Shown here piece by piece: positions 22,695 to 34,717 of a stretch of 64,000 bases of DNA (its first letter is position 1; each line of letters starts with the position of its first letter). The notes below the pieces were generated by a model. That model worked only from the letters and a program-made list of their open reading frames with translations. It had not been told where the DNA came from and searched no databases. This DNA comes from Cylicocyclus nassatus (lineage: Eukaryota; Nematoda; Chromadorea; Rhabditida; Strongylidae), in NCBI GenBank assembly GCA_958299035.1, contig CATQJL010000305.1, forward strand, positions 67,672,792-67,736,791, read 5' to 3'. The position numbers and the translations under genes were made by a program.

Positions 22695-25600
22695 CTAATA
22701 GTGGGAGTTGTTAAAAAGCGTAACTTCGTTATGTACAGGAACCTTTTTGTTCGCACAAAATGTGCATTGCCTCGGATGTCCGTAGGCACGAGTGAGCATT
22801 CGAATAACTTTTCTCCTAATAGTTCTGCAAAATAATGTTCCCAAATGACATCAATTTTGATTAAATGTCATTACTTACGTGTTTAATGTGATAAGCAGCA
22901 AGGGATTGAGATATGAAAAGCAAATCCAGCCACTGTTGAGTATAGCAGTTGTGCTTTTTGCTTCGTAAAGCAAGGATTCTGAACAGATATTTGAATGTGC
23001 AGCCTCAAGACCGCACCTAGAATACCGCTAAAATGCCACAGAATAATCAGTGCTAACATGTAGGCGCAAAGGACCGTTGACTGTATAAAAATGCGGATCT
23101 CGTAGCTGTTGCCAGAAATACTCAATGATTGTTTGGTCTGAAATGAATACATTTCAAAAAATTAGCTTATTAACTCCGCACTGAATTCTAAAGAGTCCTA
23201 TATTTCGCGGACATCGAGAACTTCGTCAACAATCGCTGTTGCATGAAACTTTGCACACATCGTATCGTTATCATGCTGTCACATGCTCCTATCTAATGGT
23301 ACGCTGATGAGCCGTATAGAAATTGCTTCAGAACTGAATCCACAGTTCGCACTGAACCCGTATGCCACACTGACACATGCAGTTGTTGCTTCAAAGCCGG
23401 CGCAATTTCAAAAAAATGGAAGCAAGTTTGATTTGCTCTGCTCGGTTGGTATTTACTCGAAATTGACATCGTCTTTCATATCGAACAGAATTTAGAGCTG
23501 CATTGTCCTTTCATACTCGTACAAAGCATTTCGGCGTTTCTGCTTGACAATAAGTGCATTTGCTATTAGGTTGATGCATGATTCCTGCACCAAAATAGAT
23601 ACAGACCGCAATAATTTGGAATAATCCTATATCCCAAATAGAATTCGATAAATCATTAGATACCGCAAACCTAGCTCTACAAGATAGTGCTTAAAGATTT
23701 GCAGCAGCTTTGATCCAATCGAAGATTGAAGCCAAAAACGAAAAACGTCCAAGGGCCCCAGAAAACCAAGAAAAAATTGGAAGTCCGTTCAGAAAAATTC
23801 TTCAAAATCCCTAGCTTGCTCATGATTGTCATTTCGTATGAGACATTTCTCTATGCAGTTGCTGTATTCTTCTCTCAGCCAAAGTATGAGAAAACGAACT
23901 TTTTCATGTTTTTTTCAAAACAATGCTGAGATGTTCTAGCACTAACAGTTGTATACTATACGACCTCGAAAGCAAGAGTGTGAATTTTCAGCTCTTTACA
24001 GCAGCTGGTTTACGAGAAATATCGATTAGCAACCAGGCAAGAAAAATTCGGATAAGGAGAGCTAGATTCGTCATTTCTTCTGAACTAGCAGTTCTAGAAG
24101 GCTGAAAATGTAAAGTTTCACTGCTAACGGCATGTACTATACAAATTTCAGTGCTAGAACATCTCAGCACTAATTTGGCAAAAACATAAAAAACTTCGTT
24201 TCTTCATCGTTTAGCTTAGAAAAAATACAGCAACCGCATAGATAAATGTCTTACGTGGAATGTCTACGCATGAGCAAGAAAAAAATTTTGTAGGAGCTTT
24301 TTAAACGAAGTTACAATATTGTTTTGATTGGTCTTAAGGTTTTCGGACGCATGATTTTTCAGTTTTCGTCTCAAAACTTCGCGTGGATTAAACATGGTGT
24401 AGATAATTGAGCATTATCTTGTAGAGCTAGGTTTGCGCTATCTAATGATATGTCGAATTCTAATGGGATATAGGACTATTCCGGATTATTGCGGTCTGTA
24501 CCTATTTTGGTGCAGGAATTATGCATCAACCTAATATATGCGTCAAGCCTTTATCCGTTGAGGTTTTTTAAGGCTCTTATGTATGATTGTCGAAAAGCAG
24601 ACTAGTAAAAATCTATGGATAAGCGTAACACTAGAAAATCATGAGCAAGAAATTTTTTATAAAATGCTGCAAATTTTCGGGCGTTTACGGCTCAGAAGTC
24701 AAAGATATGTGAAGCTAAACAGATAAAAAAGCCCGGCATGTGACAAAGCAGATAAACTCAGAAAGAAACTTCAAAATGCTTTCACCACGAGTAAAAGAAA
24801 ACGCTCCAGTTTCCAACTAAATTTCTGCGCTTTCAAATGAAAGCACAGCCGCGCTCCAGTGCAGTGTCGTGGTCAGCGCTGCGTGCACAATGCAGCATAC
24901 AAACAATAGAGTCTAACTAATATAGAGGCTCAAGTATCTAATTCGTGGAATAAAGACCGCAATATTTGTCTCTTCAGATAATATTTAGCTAAACTGTAAG
25001 GTTACATTACGGCAGTGTAAGCACCTACCGCATGTACACAGAGCACGATAAACAAATAGCCGATGTACGTTAATGCCACACTAGGTAGACAGAGATATTG
25101 CTCTAGCGCGGACAGCGTTGTCGCACCTAGCTTGGTGAAGTCGTAAGCCCAGCCTACATCTAGCAGCAGAAAGTTTTGGGTGATACAGCTCCACAGCCAC
25201 ACACCTATCGTGTATAACCATCCAAGCACAAGCAAGAACTGAAAATATGTGATAGCGTGATATATTTTGAGGTCGTCCTAAAAGTTCTGTCGGTTTTTTC
25301 AAACCACCATAAAACCACGTAAAACCACGCACAATAAACACCTGAATGAGTTTCAGCATGCATTCGATGCAGCCTTTACTTCTCTTTCTTATGGATACAT
25401 TTCGAGCCACAATCGTGTATGCTTTTTTCGATATTTGTTGAACTCCATCCGTCAATTTCACCTGCTCAAAGTTAGTCTAATTTTTAAAAATTTCATTCTA
25501 ATGCTTTTGGAATGCATAAGTATGATTCTAATAGAGCAATTCTTGGGCTACAAGAACATATTTTCAGATTCTCCGAATCTGCTGTTTTTAGCTTGAAAAA

Positions 25601-26781
25601 AATTTCTTAAGAGGTCTCGATTTTTGGCAAAGTCATGAAACACGCAACGGCAGCAAATACACACACACTTTGAAGTTTCTGCAAATTGAAACATGATTCC
25701 TAATAAACATTATTTATGCAACATAACCAAGTTTGATTTGATTTGAAAGAGCAGCTTTTTAGAATTTTCGGTACTTTTACATGGTAAACGTAATCAAAAA
25801 GTCGCGGTTTTTATTAAATAATTAATTATAACGGACTTGGTAAACGTGGCCCATGCAATTTAAAATAAACAAAATGTAGCCAAAGGTTTGCTCTACATAA
25901 CTTACCAGCGCTTCGTGAAAACATTGGGATAAAAAATTTTAAAATTCACGAAAGCTTTAGCGTTACTGCTAAGCTGCTCAAAAAGCCATGGCGATAACAA
26001 ACATAGCAAAGACAAGGTAGATTAGAGAGAAAATATAGTCGTATGAAAGAGGTTAAAAATTTAAATCAAATGGTACTAAAAGAGGATAAAGATCTGAATT
26101 AAATGGTACCTAGCTTGCCCTTGTTGGTGTTCTGTGAGTTTCAGTGATCGATGAAAGAAACCGACAAAACTTTCAAAACAACAATATTAAGAAATACTAA
26201 CTCTAAGTGCTAAGATACGCTTTTGAGAAGCAGCATTACACATCACTAGTATTCTTTGGATTGATAATATGCACATGACAGGAAAAGTCGCCAACCACAG
26301 AGAGTTCAAAGTGCAACCGCTTATCTACAAGAATATACTCTTGTTTCATTGTCTTCGTTAAGCCCTCAACTTACTCTAACTAAGAATTGGTACTGTACTT
26401 GTATTTGGGGATATATAATGTAAATACCGGAGAGTATATGAACAAAAAGTTGACCAGAATCTGCGAGGTTGATTTGGTTCATGAGGCGATACTGGGAATT
26501 TGAAGTAATTTCCTTGTCAGTGAACATTACCTAAAGATGTTATATAGCTAAATCATGTACTTATACTTTTGTAAATGAAGAACTCACATAGAGTATAATG
26601 ATATGTATAGGTACAGCGAGCAAAGATAATCCTATATACAATAAACCAACAGTAAGCTCTTCTAAATCGCTATTTATGGAAAACAGCGGTAAATACTGGC
26701 CATCAGCGTTTCTGAACTATAATGCGTTGCGATTAAATCTCTCCACACTTTTCGAGATGATAGCTCCGTTTACCTAAACAT
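22695..26781 (-). CDS. Seven-transmembrane chemoreceptor 2, complete coding chain
   Basis: This is a paralogue of receptor 1. Exons (minus): candidate first exon 26781-26774, then 26711-26588, 26530-26375, 26324-26202, 25238-25029, 23137-23026, 22978-22879 and 22824-22695 (stop TAG). The TM2, TM4-5, TM6 and TM7 exons are 156, 210, 112 and 100 nt, identical in length to receptor 1. The chain has no internal stop and gives about 320 residues. Conserved blocks include YRLMNQINLAD, RILVM at the end of TM3, GWAYDFTKLGATTLS before TM5, and WICFSYLNPLLLITLN in TM7. The TM1 exon lacks an ATG and follows an in-frame stop; the 8-nt exon encoding Met-Phe fits the phase but is unproven. Introns 25239-26201 and 23138-25028 are enlarged, each by a foldback element. 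Function as a chemosensory GPCR is inferred from family membership. Confidence 0.82.
23564..24536. mobile_element. Mariner-like foldback element in receptor 2 intron
   Basis: The left end TTAGGTTGATGCATGATTCC (from 23566) pairs with the reverse complement ending at 24534. TA flanks both sides. The arms run far inward: CTAGCTCTACAAGATA and TGAGATGTTCTAGCAC words occur in both, facing each other around 24050. The two arms give near-identical small ORFs beginning MLRCSST, an artefact of the palindrome. It has no transposase. It accounts for about half of this 1.9-kb intron; the matching intron in receptor 1 is 185 nt. Confidence 0.83.
25263..26186. mobile_element. Foldback element copy A in receptor 2 intron 3
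   Basis: The left end contains GTCCTAAAAGTTCTGTCGG and the right end the complement of GAAAGTTTTGTCGGTTT. The interior matches, in the opposite orientation, the element at 43490-44330. Shared words include GCAAAGTCATGAAAC, TAAACGTGGCCCAT, CCAAAGGTTTGCTCTA and GCCATGGCGATAAC. It fills nearly all of intron 25239-26201. No coding capacity is seen. Ends are approximate. Confidence 0.75.
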
Positions 26782-26874
26782 CGAATTTAAAATACTTTGT
26801 GCCCGAAGAACCTGAATGTTTGGGTGTTGAGATTACAGTGAAAGAATGGATTGGCGATAAGAAAAGTACAAGCT

Positions 26875-27328
26875 GAGCAGGGAATGGTCAGAACTTTACC
26901 CAACCATTCCAAACAGTATACCACCGGACTCGCCTTAGCACGCTGATTTCAAATAGTTTTTTATCCGCCAAGCGACTATTTGGAAGGAGTTATGAGTGTT
27001 TAGATATGAGAAATTTAACGAGTTTCGAGGTATTTTTCATTTGAAGGCAGCCTGATGACGAGAAATTACAGCGGCTATTGTTAATCTAATTACAGGGAAG
27101 AAGCACATTATTTAAAAAGCTTAATAAGTGTTTTTGAAACGTATTTCGTAAAACATGAGCCACAAAACACTTGGCAAATCGCACATTCAAACGCTCATAA
27201 CTTCTTTCGGATAGCTGCTTGGCAGATGAAAAACGTATATTTTTGATCAAAGTTTCAAGGCGATTCCGACGATATATAATATGCTTATTGTTAGTATGGC
27301 TGGTTAAGTTTTAACCATTCCCTGCTTA
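26875..27328. repeat. Inverted-repeat element (~450 bp)
   Basis: AGCAGGGAATGGTCAGAACTT at the left edge is mirrored at the right edge, which reads AAGTTTTAACCATTCCCTGCTT near 27306-27327. The interior is AT-rich and non-coding. It lies between receptor 2 and the 2.5-kb palindrome. Confidence 0.65.
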
Positions 27329-27346
27329 ACAGTGCACATAATGATA

Positions 27347-29805
27347 TACAATACCGCTCTCAGAACATGCAAAATTTCCGTGAATGTCGCGAAAATCCCG
27401 GAATTCCGCGACGCGAAATTTTCGGAATTTCGCGACAAAATTCCCGGAATTCCGCGACATTTCCAGAATTTCGCGACGTTCCGGGAATTTCGCGGAATTT
27501 TCGGAATATCGCCATAACTTCCTTCGGAATGCATAAATTCTGGATCTGAAACAAGTGTTATACTCAGCTCATTAAGGCGAATCTTTTGGTACCTTGCCTT
27601 ACCGTAATTCTCGGGGCACGATTGGTGCACAGTAGGAGAAAAATTCTGCTTCTTGAGGGAGGGGAGGTGAACACAATATTCGTGTCCTGGACTCGAACCC
27701 ACCCCTTCTAGTAATAAATAGATGCTTGAAGCTACTAAACAAACAGAAGAGGGGAAAAACAACATCGACGGCATCATCACGGCATGTTCGCATATTTTAG
27801 AACTAACCACACCCAATACCACTGATTACTCCCCCCCCCTCCCTACAATTTCAGAAAAATCGCAAAAGGATTCACTTGCTGCCGTACACCCACATCCCCT
27901 CTCCCAAAATGCAAAATTCATCTCTTACCGTGCACCAATCGTGCCCCGAGAATTACGGTAAGGCAAAGTATCAAAGGTTCGCCCTAATGAGCTGAGTATA
28001 ACTCTTGTTTCAGATCCAGAATTTATGCATTCCGAAGGAAGTTATGGCGATATTCCGAAAATTCCGCGAAATTCCCGGAATGTCGCGGAATTTCGCGACA
28101 TTCCCGGAATTTCGCGAAATTCATGTAAATCACGCAAATTACGCAGGGCCATAACTTCTTTCCGAATGAGTATATTCAAAATCCGAAAACGGCGAATTGT
28201 ATTCATCTCGTCAAGGCGAATCTTTTGCTGTACAGGTTGTCTCCAATACCTTGTTTTCAATAATCTTGAATTTGCACGCGGACGCCTCTTCGCATGGTGG
28301 TAACGCAACGAGCATCACACATAGGAGACTGCCGTGATCACCGTTCGATAGTACTCTTTCACTAGATTATCATGCGCTAAACAGCAGCCGAAGACTCTTT
28401 TTCAAAAGAGATAGAAGAGCTGATAAACTTTGGAAAAATCAAGCTGTTCCAAATTCTACTAGCCGTAACTTCCTTCAGAATAAACATTTTCGAAATCCGA
28501 AAGCAGCATTGTGTTCACCTCGTCAAGGCGAATCTTTAGTTATACAACTTGTTCTTGAAATTCCGTTTCCAATTTTTTCAAAATTTTCTGCGCGCGTATA
28601 TTCGCAAGGTCGCAACGCAGCGCACATCAAACATAAAAGACTCCATTAAGCACTGTTGGATTGTGCTGCTTCTGCAGATTACCGAGCGCTAAAGCGAACC
28701 GGAGAATCTTTTTCAAAAAAGATAGAAGACTGGTGAATTCTGGAAAAATCGTGTTGTCTCAGATTTTGCCCACTGTAACCCTAAAATGAGAAGCTCCCCT
28801 GCTAAGCAGATGTGATTTTCGTAATCAGCAGGTCAGACAACCTCTTTGAGCGAAGTTTCCTTATAATCCAAGATCATCGACATTTTGACCAAAACTCATC
28901 GGCGAGCTTCAGGGCGTAGAACGAGAAAAAATCAAATCACCCGAATTTCTTTGAAAACTTGCTCATATGGGTTAGCTAACCTGCTGATTACGAAAAACAC
29001 ATCTGCTTGGCAGGAGAGCTTCTCATTTTAGGGTTACAGTGGGCAAAATCTGAGACAACGCGATTTTTCCAGAATTCACCAGCTCTTCTATCTTTTTTCA
29101 AGAAGATTCTCCGGTTCGTTTCTAGCGCTCGGTAATCTGCAGAAGCAGCACAATCCAATAGTGCTTAATGGAGTCTTTTATGTTTGATGTGCGCTGCGTT
29201 GCGACCTTGCGAATATACGCGCAGAAAATTTTGAAAAAATTGGAAACGGAATTTCAAGAACAAGTTGTATAACTAAAGATTCGCCTTGACAAGCTGAACA
29301 TAATGCTGTTTTCGGATTTCGAAGATGTTCATTCTGAAGGAAGTTACGGCTAGTGGAACTTGGAACAGATTGATTTTTTCAGAGTTCATCAGCTCTTCTA
29401 TCTCTTTTGAAAAAGAACCTTCGGCTGCTGTTTGGCGCATAATAATCTACTGGAAGAGTACTATCGAAGGGTCCCCGCCTCAGTTTCTTCTGTATTATGT
29501 TCGTTGCGTTACACCTACGCGAAAAGGCGTCCGCATGCAATTTCAAGATTATTGAAAACAGGATATTGGAGACAACCTGTACAGCAAAAGATTTGCCTTG
29601 ACGAGGTGAATACAATGCCGTTTTCGGATTTTGAATATACTCATTCGGAAAGAAGTTATGGCCCTGCGTAATTTGCGTGACTTACATGAATTTCGCGAAA
29701 TTCCGGGAATGTCGCGAAATTCCCGGAATTTCGCGAACCTTCGCGGAATTCCCGGAAATCTGCGACATTCGCGGAAATTTTGCACATTCTGTGAACGGTA
29801 TTGTA
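27347..29805. repeat. 2.5-kb palindrome with CGCGAAATTCCCGGAATT tails
   Basis: The two ends are reverse complements (CAATACCG, then GCAAAATTTCCG) and are flanked by TA. The arms turn around a spacer near 28845-28968. CTGCTGATTACGAAAA is on one side and its complement on the other. Adjoining blocks match for hundreds of bases: GAGAAGCTCCCCTGCTAAGC, AAGGCGAATCTTT, GCGCGTATATTCGCAAGGTC. The outer tails are degenerate arrays of AATTTCGCGA and TTCCCGGAATT words. The left arm is about 650 bp longer because it contains a second, nested foldback (about 27490-28070, arms carrying CGATTGGTGCAC, GGGGCACGATTGG and AATTACGGTAAGGC). Dozens of small ORFs here are artefacts. Confidence 0.85.
27689..27699 (-). 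promoter_or_regulatory. Pol III B-box-like site in a tRNA-like segment
   Basis: On the minus strand this reads GGTTCGAGTCC, a perfect match to the B-box consensus GGTTCGANNCC. About 40 nt upstream is TAGCTTCAAGCA, a weak A-box match. A short stem (TCTA/TAGA) lies between them, where an anticodon arm would be. It is in the nested foldback of the large palindrome. This suggests a tRNA-derived SINE remnant rather than a working tRNA. Confidence 0.45.
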
Positions 29806-29911
29806 CTTGTTCATTCACAGGCTTACGTATGTAAAGCGCATAAAGGCCAAAGTGTCATTATGGCCCTGTTTTATCTCTCCATTGTTTACAACTAATCCCT
29901 TAAGAATAGCA

Positions 29912-30013
29912 ATGCCTCCAGCATTGACATTTATTATTATCGCACTTAATCTTGCCATTATGGTATACATCATTATCTTAGTTTACGCCTGGATCTCGGA
30001 TAAAATTTTTTGA
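29912..30013 (+). CDS. Possible 33-residue single-span membrane micropeptide
   Basis: An ATG at 29912 opens a 33-codon frame ending in TGA at 30011. The product starts MPPAL, then has about 22 consecutive mostly aliphatic residues (TFIIIALNLAIMVYIIILVY), then AWISDKIF. This is the outline of a one-pass membrane micropeptide, similar in size to SERCA-regulating peptides, but no specific family motif is visible. A possible acceptor-like TTAAG lies just upstream. It abuts the 2.5-kb palindrome, so chance hydrophobic coding in AT-rich DNA is a real alternative. Confidence 0.25.
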   Translation: MPPALTFIIIALNLAIMVYIIILVYAWISDKIF

Positions 30014-30253
30014 GGCGCTCTAATCGTGTGTGAAAATTTTTTCATGCAGCGGCTAGTTACAATCCAGTCTCGGAGGAATACACAGGTGAAGGCAAATCAT
30101 ACCGTACAATGGCAGTTTGTAAGTTTTGAAAGACTAACTGATATTGATACCCTCGTAAGTAAAGCTGGAATACCTTCGAATTTGACAAGTGCTGATCAAA
30201 GTAGTAATCAAATTCACTGTAATAAAAAAGAGTTTCAGAAAGGAAGTCAAAGT

Positions 30254-31543
30254 ATGATCAGGGTCAAGCAAGAGGTGTGGCACACGATCGCTGGTCACGA
30301 CCCTCCCCCCCCTTATTGCTGTCTCAATAAGACCCCTGAACTATATATTTAAGAAAGGCATTACTTGAAGACCCTGTCAAACATAACGGGCAACATATCC
30401 ATGATTAGCATGTCAATTAACCCCCTGTAGACAATGTTTGAGCAAATTCTGATGTTTCAGGATATTGGGTCACCTAAGTGAAATCGCCATTTTCCAGCAT
30501 GATCAACTTTGTTTCAAAGGTGAAGTAGCTAGCTGTTTTTGCACTCAAGACAAAGCACTACTCCTTCTTTCGCCAATTTAGAAATCTCGCTTTAAAAGAC
30601 CTCCTGATTTGAATAAGAAGCCAACAAAATCTTGCTTTTCTTATTTTTCGCTTTTAATTGCCAATTTCACCAAATATTACTCAGAGCTAAAAAGACTAAT
30701 CAGGCTCACATCAATCCTATGAAATCTACGAGGTACAGGCTATCGATTCATATAAATAATGTTCGCTAGAAATGTTTTTTTGATATAGTTAATGGGGTGT
30801 GGCACAACCCCTAAAAAGCTGTGGCTGCCACAGCTTTTTAAAGGGGTGGTGCCTCACGCCCCTTTGAACAGATCAAGCAGCTGTGTTTTTTAAATCGTTG
30901 TTACTGCAACCTTCTTCTTTACATAGCAGAAATTTCATTAAAAAGACGTTTCTTCGAGAGCAAAATATAATCGTTTTTCCTTACCTATGCAAATGTATTG
31001 TACTAGTAAAACACTGCGAAATATTGGGATAGGGTAACTTGCTAAGTGTGCGCTACTACGTGAATCGCAAGGGAAGACGTCAAGAATGTATATATCCAAT
31101 AGCCTAAGCCTCTAATCTACATTAAAGTGATTTGGTCCTCATTGGTCTTCTCTAGCCTGAGATATTGATAACGAATGGAACAAACGAGATTTTCTCTTGC
31201 TCTTAATTCCTTAATTTTGAGGTCTTAAACGACCATCTCACTTAGTCCTGTATTTGGAAACCTCAGAATTCGCTGAAACGTGAACCACAGGGGTTATTTT
31301 ACTTGCTAAATACAAAATGATGCTCCTATGCTTTATAGATCTTTAATCATGCTCAGTACGTATACGATAATGGGTCAAACATCAATGTGCTAGTATTTCG
31401 CATGATGGGCCTATTTGACATTGTGAAATATCATGTTATGCGAACAGCGAACGCCTTGATAACGACCCCCCCCCCCCTCCCTGATTCCCCAATACGACCC
31501 CCCAGGTGTGGCATGCCACACTCCACGCTTGACCCTGATTATA
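30254..31543. repeat. 1.3-kb foldback with perfect central hairpin
   Basis: ATCAGGGTCAAGC at 30257-30269 is complemented at 31527-31539. TGTGGCA and C-rich tracts follow at both ends (near 30305 and 31465-31500). At the middle-left is a hairpin with 14-bp perfect arms, TAAAAAGCTGTGGC (30812-30825) and its complement (30827-30840), around a single base. It extends outward as GGCACAACCCC facing GGGGTGGTGCC. It has no coding capacity. Confidence 0.7.
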
Positions 31544-33716
31544 ATCTTATTAGACAGTGAGCACTATTGACTTCATATTACTCTTCACGTATTGTCTTGC
31601 AAGATAAATTGCAATCAGCATTTTTGGAATTAGGTTTTTTAACGCGCACCAAGAATTTGACTTGCTAAGAGTAAATTAAATCATTCTTTGATTTATAGCC
31701 CTGAAATATTTGTCAGATTTTCTTGCATTCTAGAAAAACACTGTTAGTGTTGTTAGTTTCGCCTAGCAAAGTTCTGCATTATTAGTCACATTCGACTGCT
31801 CGTGTCTACCGTGTGCTGTCATCTCAATCACTGAACCTCTTAACTTAGCATGACTCATGTATACGAACTTATAGGCAGATGACCATTCGCACACACTACG
31901 GTTTTGTTAACACATGGCACAAAGGAAATTATACATGTAGCCGGTTCGTTGTTACTGACGAATCATATTACGACTATTAGGAAGAGTACTCTTGGTTGGA
32001 TTCACTTGTTATGGGACGCATGTTTTTGAATGCGGTGATGAATGTAAAAATTTAGAAAGGAAAAAAATAGGATGCATTCTCTATTAGCCGAGTTGCAAGA
32101 GCTTTCAAAAATGTGCATCGTAGCACATAATATCAAGTCCAACCAACGAACGGAGATTGCGCTTTCCTATCGCACAAATGGTCAATAGTTCAAATCTTTT
32201 TCTCAGCTGGTAATCTTGCAATTCATTTGACACTACACCACTACTTCAAAGCGTTCCACAGATACAATTGAAAGTTCAAAAGTTTTGAGATAAGCGATCG
32301 ATCCTGTTTTTGACGATACGAATTTCGTTTTAAACTTTGCTTCGACTGACATTGAGTTAGCGGAATATTTCTGTTACCAAAACTGAAATTATATTCAGGG
32401 TGCACCAAAAGCATACATATGATTTTACCAACCACTTTTATCGTGATGTAATAATCAAATTGAAATTGGCTGTTTCATCCCTCAGAAAAATCTGGGATTC
32501 TCTCGTTAACTAGAGTGTACTCTGTACGCAGGTACAAGTGTAAAAATTTAACTTTTCCAAAACCTATTATCTTGATTGCTTGCTATTATCTTGCTTTCAG
32601 ATTGCGCAGTAAAATAGACTAGAAATAGACAAGGCTTTATCCCTTACGATTTTAAGTAGGTAACTTTAGAAGTCACTTTGAAGAGGAATTTTTATTTTTC
32701 CAAAAACATCCTCGCGAGGCACCATTCTGAAAACACTAATTCTTCCCTTTTGAGTGCGCGTGAAAATCAGAAAATGTCTTCTGAATAGCTTTCAAAGAAT
32801 CTCCACAAATCCTTTACAACAGATACTTTCCTACATTTCTCATAAAGAAAGATATGCTTCTTACCCGAAGATTTTCACAGTACATATGAAATCTCGCAAA
32901 TAATTTTGAACGTAAGATCGTTGCTCGTACGCAAGTATTTTTCGCAAACACATTTTCAAAGTTTGTAGAAGAGCAGATTCTTGAGATGCTTTTATGACCA
33001 TGCGATAGCACAGAGTTTACTCTACAGTCTCAGCTGAATGGATCAGAAAGGATCCGTCGTTTAGCTGTGAAACAAAATTTGAAGTATTCGAAAACCCATT
33101 TTTACCTTTTTCATAAAAGAGATCTTTCCGCAAACTTTGAAGGGTTTGAGGGGGGTAGGTTTGAGGGGGGTAGGGTAGGTTGGGGAACCTACCCAGTAGG
33201 TTTGACTAAAGCTTTATATGACATGAATTTGTACTCATGTTTCTTATTGGTTGTTCTTATTGGTTCTTTCGTGGCAGTCGTGCAAGATGCACCCTGTATA
33301 TCATGTCGGTCCGAAAGTTCTTGCGCATCATTTTCAAAAAATCATAACTTCTTCGTGAATTTTATTTGAAAGCACAGATTAGTCTCTTTCCGTAGTGCCT
33401 TTAGTCTAACCTAGTATGAGTGAGTGCAAGAGTTACAAGCAAGGGAATAAAATTACTCGAATTTTTTTCAAGCAGGATCATGAAAAATCTGAGACTATTT
33501 TTGAAAAAAGAAAGTTTTACGCATTGTACTGGTACCTTTGCAGAATTAGTGCTTGAAAATACAACTACGAGCAGATGAAGAAATTTGTTCAAGTCTTGCA
33601 AATTTTAAGCAAGCTCAGATGTGAGAAAGTCAAGCGGAATAATAGTCCAGAAGTGGAACAGGGACAGGGAACAGTTGCATAGAATGAAGGAGTGATGATC
33701 TTTATCATAGTGGATT

Positions 33717-33753
33717 GGTAAAGCCGGGCGAAGCCGGGTATGCCAGCTAGTTT
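33717..33753. repeat. GGCTTCGCCCGGC-type repeat end
   Basis: The plus strand reads GGTAAAGCCGGGCGAAGCC then GGGTATGCCAGCTAGT. Its complement begins ACTAGCTGGCATACCCGGC, matching the left edge of the element at 14371. It is therefore a truncated or solo end of that repeat type in the opposite orientation. Confidence 0.6.
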
Positions 33754-34599
33754 GTAGATGAAGCCAATCAATATAAAGAAAATATGCACGCTTTCATGTC
33801 TGTCTGCTGGTACCTAATAAAATTTCACTTTTGACCAACCCAAACGTTTATGCACTTTGCCGCAGTGTCGCCGTGTACACTTGTCATTGGCTTACATCAA
33901 TTTGGGCTTTTGCTTTAAATGAGGAGAAAAGGCTTGCAGCATGACGTTGACTAAAGTAACAGCCGACTGGTTGTCAATTGCTTCTTTCGGATAGGTGGTG
34001 TAAATGAACCTGCTGGTCTAGAAAATATTTATCACTGAATTCAACAGCCCGCTTCATGGTTACATTAATTCGCTTGCTGAAGACGGAATTTCGGACTTTG
34101 TCCAGCTGGGTCTGCGCATGCAGACACAAAGATAGCTGTTTGAGAAAGAACTTGCATCTTCAAATAGTTTTACTTGCATGATGATCCATGTGTACAGCGG
34201 TCCGAAATTTTCCGTTGTTGCTCTTGAGTAAAAGGAGATTTAGCAAAACTGCGTATAGCGTATAAGAATTTGGGTTGCAGCGATTGATACAAAGGTGAAG
34301 CTGACAGTACTGCTGGATGCAAAACTATGAAAACATCCTGTCGCAAAGAAGAGTTTTTGCTTTTTGTCTCAAAGTTGCTGTTCTCATTCTGATGTCGCCA
34401 ATCAATGTAATAATGCTATATGACATTCTTTATAAGCTCGTGTTCGCTCTTCCGCAATTAAGTTGCTGGCAGGAAATGTCGAAGGCATAGAATGTAGTTC
34501 TCGTTGACGCAAATCTGCGAACGCTGATACTCGAAGCAAATGAGCAACCATATAGTACGCATTCATAGCTCGAAGTTAGCAAGACTGTACCAGAATCGT

Positions 34600-34717
34600 T
34601 GCGTACCCAGACGTACACCGAGTACGCGATGTACGCAGCGTACGTCGCGTACGCTGCGTACGCTCACAAAAAGATATGGAGCGCACGCTCCGTTGAGTAC
34701 GCCGCGTACGCCGCGCA
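34600..34717. repeat. CGTACG-rich short tandem array
   Basis: GCGTACG, CGTACGCNGCGTACG and related self-complementary words recur at about 10-bp spacing, interrupted once near 34665-34695. ORFs through it give alternating YAAYVAYAAYA-type peptides, a sign of low-complexity DNA rather than a protein. Confidence 0.7.

Noticed and set aside
27304..29818. Numerous ORFs of 60-170 codons rich in Phe, Arg, Asn and Gly
   Set aside because: They run through the palindrome and its CGGAATT tails in both orientations. The peptides are translations of short repeats, not genes.
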